Source of the DNA: Actinomycetes bacterium
GTDB lineage: Bacteria; Actinomycetota; Actinomycetes; Actinomycetales; Cellulomonadaceae
Length of the DNA: 6,326 bases
Assembly (NCBI GenBank): GCA_023438885.1
Contig: JAEXPS010000098.1
Coordinates: 1-6,326, forward strand
Direction of reading: 5' to 3'
How positions within the stretch are numbered: position 1 is the stretch's first letter; the number at the start of each line of letters is the position of its first letter. The notes under the pieces are model-generated. The model searched no databases. It was not told where the DNA came from and worked only from the letters and a program-made list of their open reading frames with translations. Positions 1 to 5,336 of the stretch are shown piece after piece. Position numbers and translations under genes: made by a program.

Positions 1-1
1 C

Positions 2-322
2 GCCGAGGCCACGACGGCCCTCGCCGAGGCGGAGGCGATGGGCGCGGAGCCGCTGGCGGAGGCCGTGCGGGCGCTGGCCCGCCGCGGCCGGCTCGACCTG
101 CCGGGCGTGCGGCTCGGGGGTGCCGACGTGCTGACCGCGCGCGAGGCCGAGGTGCTGGCGCTGGTCGCGCAGGGTCTGACGAACCGCAAGATCGGCGAGC
201 GGCTGTTCGTCAGCGACAAGACCGTGTCGGTGCACATCTCCAACCTGCTGGCCAAGCTCGGGGCCTCCGGGCGTGCCGAGGCTGTCGCCATCGCCCACCA
301 GCGCGGGCTGCTGTCGCCGTAG
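2..322 (+). CDS. LuxR-family transcriptional regulator, C-terminal fragment (5' end outside window)
   Basis: This is the last 106 residues of a DNA-binding regulator; the frame is open to the left edge, so the true start lies upstream. The first ~45 residues are Ala/Leu/Arg-rich and helical, ending in a stretch like ALARRGRLDLPG. That is the usual run-in to the C-terminal domain of large LuxR-type regulators with an ATPase and TPR-like repeats, so the whole protein may be of that large class (inference). The GerE/LuxR helix-turn-helix begins at about nt 131 with LTAREAEVLALVAQGLTNRKIG, continues through the recognition-helix region SDKTVSVHISNLLAKLG, and ends AVAIAHQRGLL. These are the family's conserved positions. 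The stop is at 320-322. The downstream polymerase gene starts 18-27 bp later on the same strand, so co-transcription is possible but not shown. The ATG at nt 38 is an internal Met, not a credible start. The DNA-binding domain is certain; the upstream domains and the signal sensed cannot be seen. Confidence 0.9.
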   Translation, partial: AEATTALAEAEAMGAEPLAEAVRALARRGRLDLPGVRLGGADVLTAREAEVLALVAQGLTNRKIGERLFVSDKTVSVHISNLLAKLGASGRAEAVAIAHQRGLLSP

Positions 323-336
323 TCGCGACCCGCCCG

Positions 337-342
337 TACCGT
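337..342 (+). promoter_or_regulatory. Candidate -10 element (TACCGT) for a leaderless start of the polymerase gene
   Basis: TACCGT fits the actinobacterial -10 pattern TANNNT. It lies 7 bases before the in-frame GTG at 350, the spacing expected if transcription starts at that codon. It overlaps the longer GTG start at 341, so the two start choices exclude each other if this promoter is used. No recognisable -35 box is seen upstream, and no Shine-Dalgarno sequence precedes either GTG. TANNNT is common by chance, so this is tentative. Confidence 0.35.
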
Positions 343-1441
343 GGGCCGGGTGGCAGCCAAGGATGAGCCCGCGGTCGAGCTCGAGGTCGGCGGCCGCACG
401 GTCCGGGTCTCGAGCCCGGACCGTGTGTACTTCGCGGACCGCGGGCTGACCAAGCTGGACGTGGTGCGGTTCTTCGTCGCGGTCGGCGACGGGATCCTCG
501 GCGCGTTGCTGAACCGCCCGACGACCCTGGAGCGCTGGCCGCGCGGGTTCTTCCCCGAGGCGAAGCGCGCCACCCGCCTCGACCCGAAGGGCGACGCGTT
601 CTACCAGAAGCGGGTGCCGGCGGGCGCGCCGCCCTATGTGGAGACGTCACAGATCGCGTTCCCCAGCGGCCGGACGGCCGACGAGGTCGCGCCGACGGAG
701 CTCGCCGTGGTGGCGTGGGCCGCCAACCTCGGGACCCTGACCTTCCACCCGTGGCCGGTCACCCGCGACGACGTGGAGCACCCCGACCAACTGCGGATCG
801 ACCTCGACCCGCAGCCGGGCACGTCGTACGAGGACGCGGCGTTCGTCGCGCCGCACCTGCGCGAGCTGCTCGGCGAGCACGGGCTCGTCGGGCACCCGAA
901 GACCTCCGGCGGGCGCGGGCTGCACGTGTTCGTGCCGATCGAGCCGCGCTGGACGTTCACGGAGGCCAGGCGGGCGACGATCGCGCTGGGCCGCGAGCTG
1001 GAGCGCCGGCTGCCGTCACGCGTGACGACGAAGTGGTGGAAGGAGGAGCGCGGCGAGCGGCTCTTCGTCGACTACAACCAGATGGCCCGCGACCGCACCA
1101 TCGCCTCCGCCTACTCGGTGCGCGCCAACGCCCGCGCCACGGTGTCCGCGCCGTTGACCTGGGACGAGATCCCGGACGTGCGGCCGGACGACTTCGACGT
1201 GCTCACCTTGCCCGCGCGGTTCGCGCAGGTGGGCGACCTGTTCGCGCCGCTCGTGGCCGGTGCCGCGCCCCGCTACTCGCTGGAGTCGGCGCTGGAGCTG
1301 GCCGAGCGCCAGGAGCGCGACGAGGGCGCGGGCGACCTGCCCTACCCGCCGGAGTACCCGAAGATGCCGGGCGAGCCGCCCCGCGTGCAGCCGAGCAAGA
1401 AGGTCTCCGAGCACTGGGACGAGCAGGGCAACCGCCGGTAG
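341..1441 (+). CDS. Stand-alone LigD-type DNA polymerase/primase (NHEJ polymerase domain protein)
   Basis: Predicted to be a primase-superfamily polymerase that extends or fills DNA ends with NTPs or dNTPs, as the polymerase domain of LigD does in Ku-dependent end joining. The protein is 366 residues from GTG 341, or 363 from GTG 350. Numbering from 341, the metal-binding Asp pair is in LRIDLDP (D154, D156) and the third catalytic Asp is in FVDYNQ (D244). The 90-residue gap matches my recollection of the Pseudomonas LigD enzyme. The nucleotide-binding motif TSGGRGLHVFVP (S189, H195) is intact. Other family signatures are RPTTLERWPRGF near 59-70, FYQKRVP near 87-93 and NLGTLTFHPW near 129-138. 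The tail PYPPEYPKMPGEPPRVQPSKK resembles that of actinobacterial stand-alone PolD proteins. There is no ligase or 3'-phosphoesterase domain, and neither ku nor ligD is in the window. Databases often mislabel this group as ATP-dependent ligase. The start is uncertain; the family assignment is firm. Confidence 0.93.
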   Translation: MGRVAAKDEPAVELEVGGRTVRVSSPDRVYFADRGLTKLDVVRFFVAVGDGILGALLNRPTTLERWPRGFFPEAKRATRLDPKGDAFYQKRVPAGAPPYVETSQIAFPSGRTADEVAPTELAVVAWAANLGTLTFHPWPVTRDDVEHPDQLRIDLDPQPGTSYEDAAFVAPHLRELLGEHGLVGHPKTSGGRGLHVFVPIEPRWTFTEARRATIALGRELERRLPSRVTTKWWKEERGERLFVDYNQMARDRTIASAYSVRANARATVSAPLTWDEIPDVRPDDFDVLTLPARFAQVGDLFAPLVAGAAPRYSLESALELAERQERDEGAGDLPYPPEYPKMPGEPPRVQPSKKVSEHWDEQGNRR

Positions 1442-1442
1442 C

Positions 1443-2030
1443 TCACTGGGTCCGGGAGGGTTCGCCCTTCGCCGCCTGCTCGGCCGTGGCCAGCACGCGG
1501 GCGGCCCGCGTCTGCGGGCGCTTGGCCTGCACGATCCAGACGAGGATCGAGCGCCGCGTGCCGCGGCTGAAGCCCTCGAAGGCCTCGCGGGAGCCCGGGT
1601 GCTCGTCGAACGCCGCGGCGAGGTCCGCCGGGACGGCGCCGCCCTCGATCTCGTCGAGCATGGTCCAGGTTCCGTCGGCCTTCGCGCGCTCGACGACGGC
1701 CCGGCCGGCGTCCGTCATCTGCCCTGCGGCCTCCAGCCGCGCCACGCGCTCCTTCGACAACCGGGTCCACTGGCTGCCGGCGCGGCGGCGCGTGAACCAC
1801 ATCTCGGCGCGCTCGTCGTCCACCGTGCGCCGAGTCCCGTCGATCCAGCCGTAGGCCAGGGCGACGGCGACGAGGTCCTCGTAGTCGATCGGCGTGCGCC
1901 CGCTCGCCCGGCGCCACTCGAGCACCCACACGCCGGGCTCGGGGTCGTCGTGGTGCTGCGCCATCCAGTCGCGCCAGGCCGCCCCATCCTCCGGGTGGAT
2001 GCGGGGCGCGCCGTCCCGTCGATCGCCCAT
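1443..2030 (-). CDS. YdeI/OmpD-associated (OmdA) family protein
   Basis: A 195-residue protein of the YdeI/OmdA family, close to the family's usual full length. Relatives in enteric bacteria are linked to resistance to antimicrobial peptides and to an OmpD-associated role; the molecular function is unknown, and an outer-membrane porin link makes little sense in a Gram-positive. Conserved features visible are the Trp-rich start AWRDWMAQHH (18-27), GVWVLEWRR (33-41), the signature YEDLVAVALAYGWIDG (50-65), the RRRAGSQWTRLSKERV block (81-96), and a C-terminal segment containing FEGFSRGTRRSILVWIVQAKRPQTRAARV. No signal peptide or membrane helix is seen, so it is probably cytoplasmic. The ATG start is preceded by the purine-rich gggaacggg. 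It lies 13 bp after the stop of the VanY-like gene on the same strand, suggesting one transcript. Its 3' end faces the polymerase gene with only 1 bp between the two stop codons. Confidence 0.88.
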   Translation of the reverse strand: MGDRRDGAPRIHPEDGAAWRDWMAQHHDDPEPGVWVLEWRRASGRTPIDYEDLVAVALAYGWIDGTRRTVDDERAEMWFTRRRAGSQWTRLSKERVARLEAAGQMTDAGRAVVERAKADGTWTMLDEIEGGAVPADLAAAFDEHPGSREAFEGFSRGTRRSILVWIVQAKRPQTRAARVLATAEQAAKGEPSRTQ

Positions 2031-2043
2031 CAGCCCGTTCCCG

Positions 2044-3048
2044 TCAGCCGCGGTAGTCGAAGTGCCAGTACTCGCCGGGCTGCGGCTGCTCGTACCAGCC
2101 GTAGGCAGGCCCGTTCACGGCGAGCCAGGTATGCATCGGCGACCCGTACCGGTAGTCAGGATCGGGGTTGGGGCCGGTGCGGACGCGGTACTCGTAGACG
2201 TCGAGAGCGGTGCCCCACCCGTGGTTGGACTCACCCGGAACCGCCGCGTGGCCGGCGCCGTAGAACTCCCGCATCGCCACCTGCGTGCAGTAGTCGCGGT
2301 AGGCCATGTCGGCCGCGATGTCCTGGCCGAACTCCGTGCGGAAGGCCGCGTTCAGCTGTTCGAACGAGTCCGCCGCGGCCGCGGCCAGCCAGATCACGTT
2401 GCCGTGCCGGTCGGTCAGCGACGTGGCCTTCATCGCCGACCGAGGCACGTTGCCGTTGCTGCCGTCGCCCTCGGCGGTGGGGATCGACGTGTAGAACGGC
2501 TCACGCGCCGGTGGGCCGGAGCACACCGGGGCCGCCTCGGCGCGGGTCGGCGTCCTGCCTGCGGCCGTCGGCTCGGGTGTCTGCTCCGCCGCCGCCGCGG
2601 CGGCTTGTGCGGCCAGCCACTCCTGCTGCGCGGCGGCCACGGCCGCGGAGGCGGCGACCACGTCAGAGGCAAGCGCGTTGGCACGCGCGGGCGCCGCGCT
2701 CGCGGCCAGCGCTTCCTGCGCGGCGGCGATCGCGTCCGCGAGTCGCTGCCGCACCGCGTCGTCGGGCACCTGACCTGCACTGGCCTCCAGCGCCGCCTGC
2801 GCCTCCGGGATCAGCTCGGCCAGGTCCGCGTGCGTGCCGAGCATCAGCCCCTGGCCCACCACGCCGATGGACCTGACCGAGAGCTCCGCCGCCGCCTGCT
2901 CGTCGTCCGCACCGGCGGCCAGGGCCTCTGCCACCCGGTCGTGGCTCGCCCGGCTGGCGGCCGCCGCCCTCCCGTTCCACGCCCAGGCCGACGCGGCTCC
3001 CGCCACCAGCGCACCGGTGACGACGGCGACGACGACGGTTCGGCGCAC
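2044..3048 (-). CDS. Exported VanY-like D-alanyl-D-alanine carboxypeptidase (peptidase M15 family)
   Basis: Predicted zinc peptidase acting outside the membrane on peptidoglycan stem peptides, of the VanY/M15B type. The 334-residue protein starts with a short basic end and hydrophobic segment (MRRTVVVAVVTGALVAGAASA), a signal peptide or signal anchor; no lipobox Cys follows. Residues ~30-160 are Ala-rich and probably helical or coiled coil. A Pro/Thr linker leads to the catalytic domain from about 175. The zinc ligands are H276 and D283 in SNHGWGTALDV and H329 in EYWHFDY, with E326 as the likely catalytic base; all are present. C176 and C254 could form a disulfide. The GTG start is supported by GGGAG (3057-3053) just upstream and by the hydrophobic leader immediately after it. 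It is divergent from the gene at 3181 and probably co-transcribed with the YdeI-family gene downstream. Without vanHAX in view, a role in cell-wall remodelling is more likely than glycopeptide resistance (inference). Confidence 0.9.
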   Translation of the reverse strand: MRRTVVVAVVTGALVAGAASAWAWNGRAAAASRASHDRVAEALAAGADDEQAAAELSVRSIGVVGQGLMLGTHADLAELIPEAQAALEASAGQVPDDAVRQRLADAIAAAQEALAASAAPARANALASDVVAASAAVAAAQQEWLAAQAAAAAAEQTPEPTAAGRTPTRAEAAPVCSGPPAREPFYTSIPTAEGDGSNGNVPRSAMKATSLTDRHGNVIWLAAAAADSFEQLNAAFRTEFGQDIAADMAYRDYCTQVAMREFYGAGHAAVPGESNHGWGTALDVYEYRVRTGPNPDPDYRYGSPMHTWLAVNGPAYGWYEQPQPGEYWHFDYRG

Positions 3049-3085
3049 CGGGCTCCCGGTCTCGAGGAGGACTGCTGGCCGGGCC

Positions 3086-3115
3086 AGGCTAGGCGGACGA
3101 GGCGGGTGAAGTCAC
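3086..3115 (-). promoter_or_regulatory. Candidate sigma-70-type promoter for the VanY-like gene
   Basis: Read on the minus strand, GTGACT (3115-3110) and TAGCCT (3091-3086) are separated by 18 bases. They resemble a -35 box (TGAC core) and a TANNNT -10 box. Transcription would start near 3079, leaving a leader of about 30 nt that contains the GGGAG ribosome-binding sequence before the GTG at 3048. This is pattern matching only. Confidence 0.4.
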
Positions 3116-3119
3116 CCGC
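3102..3119. promoter_or_regulatory. Perfect 8-2-8 palindrome, candidate operator
   Basis: The half-sites GCGGGTGA and TCACCCGC are exact inverted complements separated by AG. The site covers the proposed -35 box of the VanY-like gene and sits 62 bp before the start of the divergent gene at 3181. A 2-base centre makes it a poor RNA hairpin but a normal dimeric-repressor site. No regulator gene lies next to it, and which protein binds it is unknown. Confidence 0.4.
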
Positions 3120-3180
3120 ACGGGGGAAGCCACGCCGCGGTGGGCTCAAGACCGGCGCACGGCGGGACGATTCCCCAGGC

Positions 3181-4521
3181 ATGGTGACTGCGTGGACACT
3201 CGACAGCGCCGTGGTCTCCCGTGAGCTGACCCCCGCCGAGGTTGCCGACCTCGACGCGCTCCGCTTCGCGCTGGCGAGCACCGTCGACCGGACCGAGCCG
3301 CGGGCCCTCGCCTGGCTGTGGGACCGGCTGATCAGCGAGCATGGCGGCCGCCCGGCCCCCGCCGGGTTCGTCGAGGCGATCGCCACCGCGCTGGGCGACC
3401 TCCTCGCGGTCCACGTGCCGCGCGTGCGCTGGTCGGTGTGGCCAGGCCCGGACGGGCCCACGCTCGGCGTCGTCTCGGAGGCTCGCCCCACCTCGCCGGT
3501 GGTTCCCTTCCTCGACGCACAGGACCGGTGGGCGTCGGGCGCCCGCGAATGGGTGGTCGACTACCTCACGCGCGCCGCCGCGCACCTCGCCGGCGCCACC
3601 GTGCCTCGCCAGCACACCGCGCCGGAGTCGGTGCCGGCCGCCGACGAGCGCGGCGCGCTCGGCCGCGCGTTCGACAGCTCGGCGGTGCCCGCGGCCGCGT
3701 ATGACGAGCCCGCCGCACCCATGCCCACCTTCGCTCCCGCGTACGACGAGCCCGCCGCACCCATGCCCACGTTCACCCCGTCATACGACGAGCCCGCCGC
3801 ATCCATGCCCACGTTCGCTCCCGCGTACGAGGCCGGGCCGGTGCCGCCGTTCGACGAGATGGCCGCGTCGGCCCTCGCGCTCGACGCGCTCCAGGCAGCC
3901 GTCCCGGCCGTCCCCGCCTTCCCCGCCGTCCCGGCCGGCCCCGTTGGACCGGTCGACCCCGCGAGCGGCGAGCCGTGGGCCGTCCAGCCCGCGCCGGTGG
4001 GTCTGGTCGACGTCGTGGTCCGCCCGGAGCCGATGCCCGCCGTCGAGCACCTGGGGGTCTCGGCGCCTGCCTGGGCGCCCGCGCCGCCTCCCGTCCCCGC
4101 GCTGGCGCCCGAGCCGGTTGCGCCGGACGGCGCCCTCGAGGACTTCGCGCTCTCCACGCTCGACCACGCCGTCGCCGTGCTCCGCGAGACGGGCGCCTTC
4201 GACCGCGAGGCATTCGTCGTGCTGCAGGACGGCACCGGCCAGCGGCTGGAGTCGTGCCCTGGTGACCCGCGCGAGTCGCTCCAGCGGGCCCGCGAGATCG
4301 TCGGCGCTTCCGGAGCCCGGCGTGCCGCCGTCGCGTGGATCGACCGGCTGCCCCTCGGCCTGCCGGGCCCCCAGCAGCGGTTCCCCGCGGTGCTCGTCGA
4401 CGCCTGGCAGGCCGGCGGCGAGGTGGGCGTGCGCGTGGCGCGGCGCTTCGTCGACGACGTGCTGGGCACCGACCTGATCGGTGCGCCTGTCGTCGTCGGG
4501 CCCACCGTCGCGTTGCTGTGA
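3181..4521 (+). CDS. Two-domain protein of unknown function with Pro/Ala linker and 14-residue tandem repeats
   Basis: I do not recognise a family with confidence. The protein is 446 residues, acidic in character, with no signal peptide or membrane helix, so probably cytoplasmic. Residues ~10-140 form a globular N-terminal part (ELTPAEVADLDALRFAL, then LGDLLAVHVPRVRWSVWPGPDGPTLGVV, then DRWASGAREWVVDYL). This loosely resembles DUF3806-like domains, a weak guess. Residues ~141-315 are a disordered-looking Pro/Ala/Val linker, with three 14-residue repeats at 174-215 and a PAVPAFPAVPAGP stretch further on. Residues ~316-446 form a second globular part (ALEDFALSTLDHAVAVLRETGAFDREAFVVLQDG, then RRAAVAWIDR, ending GAPVVVGPTVALL). 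I chose the ATG at 3181 because upstream the same open frame is antisense to the VanY-like gene and its low-complexity Arg-rich translation looks non-coding. No clear ribosome-binding site precedes it; GTG 3184 is an alternative. It is divergent from the VanY-like gene and convergent with the LiaF-like gene. Confidence 0.82.
   Translation: MVTAWTLDSAVVSRELTPAEVADLDALRFALASTVDRTEPRALAWLWDRLISEHGGRPAPAGFVEAIATALGDLLAVHVPRVRWSVWPGPDGPTLGVVSEARPTSPVVPFLDAQDRWASGAREWVVDYLTRAAAHLAGATVPRQHTAPESVPAADERGALGRAFDSSAVPAAAYDEPAAPMPTFAPAYDEPAAPMPTFTPSYDEPAASMPTFAPAYEAGPVPPFDEMAASALALDALQAAVPAVPAFPAVPAGPVGPVDPASGEPWAVQPAPVGLVDVVVRPEPMPAVEHLGVSAPAWAPAPPPVPALAPEPVAPDGALEDFALSTLDHAVAVLRETGAFDREAFVVLQDGTGQRLESCPGDPRESLQRAREIVGASGARRAAVAWIDRLPLGLPGPQQRFPAVLVDAWQAGGEVGVRVARRFVDDVLGTDLIGAPVVVGPTVALL
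3700..3825 (+). repeat. Three tandem 42-bp repeats inside the gene at 3181
   Basis: Units begin at 3700, 3742 and 3784. Each encodes 14 residues of the pattern YDEPAA(P/S)MPTF(A/T)P(A/S). A fourth unit appears to start (TAC GAG at 3826) and then diverges. The copies differ at only a few bases, so they look recently duplicated, and copy number may vary between strains. The period is a multiple of 3, so gain or loss keeps the reading frame. Confidence 0.95.
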
Positions 4522-4544
4522 CGGCGCCTCGGCGCGCCTGACGG

Positions 4545-5249
4545 CTACCCGAGAGGCACGCCCGGCGGCGCCTGGGTGACGGTGATCTTGCCGTGCTTGA
4601 CGGTCACGCCGCCGAGCATCGCCACCACGTGCACGTCGAGCACAGGGGCGTCCGGGTTGGCAGGCGGGTTGGTCTTGTCGTCGTACCCGCCGAGCACCGG
4701 CAGGCCGGTCAGCTCGACGCGCCAGCCGTACGGCACCTTGACGTCGATGCCACCGAGCAGCGCGAACGCGTCCACCCGCGCCCGCCCGACGATGCCCGCG
4801 TGGCGCAGGTCGAGGTCGACGCCGCCGAGGATCGCGGTCAGCGCGGCGGACTTGAACTGGTGCGACGTGACGCTGCGGTCGGCGCCCCACAGGAACACGA
4901 GCGCCGTCACCCGGTCGCCTCCGCCGCTGCGGGTGGTCGAGGCCACGAGGATCGAGATGCCGAGCACGATGATCGCGATCGGCAGTGCGTAGGTCCACGC
5001 GCTGTTGCGCACCACCTCGAGGGCGAACAGCAGCCAGTACACGCCGAGCGCCGTCACCAGGAAGGGCCCCAGCCAGGCTCGGGGCACGACGAGCAACGAG
5101 GCGACCCCGACGGCCGTCAGCAGCATCGGCCAGAACACCGCCCAGACCGAGCCGGCCGCGAGCACGTCGAGGCGGTCGAGCAGCAGCACGACGCCGGCGA
5201 GGATGATGACGAGGCCCAGGACCAGCTGGCCGATGGAGCGCTGATTCAT
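4545..5249 (-). CDS. Membrane protein with LiaF-like C-terminal domain
   Basis: A 234-residue protein with two parts. Residues ~7-103 hold four hydrophobic segments (about 7-24, 35-55, 60-78 and 86-103), like the small LiaF/DUF5668-type transmembrane module. Residues ~110-234 are a soluble beta-rich domain with spaced Gly-Gly turns: AILGGVDLDLR (139-149), ALLGGIDVKVPYGWRVEL, VLGGYDDK and AMLGGVTVKHGKITV. That pattern is typical of the cell-wall-active-antibiotics-response (LiaF) C-terminal domain. In Firmicutes LiaF restrains the LiaSR envelope-stress system; here no lia-type sensor or regulator is next to it, so that role cannot be assumed. I chose the ATG at 5249 because the membrane segment begins right after it, while the frame upstream is low-complexity and antisense to the YwiC-like gene. 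GGTGG lies five bases before it, and TACGGT six bases before it. It faces the gene at 3181 across 23 bp. Confidence 0.87.
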   Translation of the reverse strand: MNQRSIGQLVLGLVIILAGVVLLLDRLDVLAAGSVWAVFWPMLLTAVGVASLLVVPRAWLGPFLVTALGVYWLLFALEVVRNSAWTYALPIAIIVLGISILVASTTRSGGGDRVTALVFLWGADRSVTSHQFKSAALTAILGGVDLDLRHAGIVGRARVDAFALLGGIDVKVPYGWRVELTGLPVLGGYDDKTNPPANPDAPVLDVHVVAMLGGVTVKHGKITVTQAPPGVPLG

Positions 5250-5255
5250 GGCGCC

Positions 5256-5261
5256 ACCGTA
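5256..5261 (-). promoter_or_regulatory. Candidate -10 element (TACGGT) for the LiaF-like gene
   Basis: On the minus strand TACGGT is followed by exactly six bases (GGCGCC) and then the ATG at 5249. That is the arrangement of a leaderless actinobacterial transcript starting at the A of ATG. The same bases include GGTGG, which could instead act as a weak ribosome-binding site on a longer transcript. No convincing -35 box is seen. Confidence 0.42.
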
Positions 5262-5324
5262 GCGATGGGGGCAGACGGCGCAGCGGGATTTCGGCCCCAG
5301 ACCGGCGCCGCGCCCCGCCCCGGC

Positions 5325-5330
5325 TACTGT
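5325..5330 (+). promoter_or_regulatory. Candidate -10 element (TACTGT) for the YwiC-like gene
   Basis: TACTGT is followed by six bases (CGGCGC) and then the GTG at 5337, which would give a leaderless mRNA. No Shine-Dalgarno sequence precedes this GTG, which fits. There is no recognisable -35 box in the very GC-rich stretch upstream. Confidence 0.48.
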
Positions 5331-5336
5331 CGGCGC

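Noticed and set aside
1260..2876. Plus-strand open frame of 538 residues spanning the polymerase 3' end and two minus-strand genes
   Set aside because: It is Arg/Pro-rich low complexity and crosses three well-supported genes in another frame or strand.
3102..3119. Reading the GTGA...TCAC palindrome as a CRP site
   Set aside because: CRP-type half-sites are separated by six bases; here the separation is two.
1894..3180. Long open plus-strand frame running into the gene at 3181, which would make an 875-residue protein
   Set aside because: This part is antisense to the YdeI-family and VanY-like genes, which have clear family motifs. Its translation is Arg/Gly-rich low complexity with no domain signature, as expected from stop-poor high-GC DNA.
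3700..3825. CRISPR-like array
   Set aside because: The repeats are directly adjacent with no spacers and keep the reading frame, so they are coding tandem repeats.
4523..4538. Small hairpin GGCGC-loop-GCGCC between the two convergent genes
   Set aside because: The stem is only 5 bp with no T-rich tail. Such stems occur by chance at this GC content, so I do not call a terminator.
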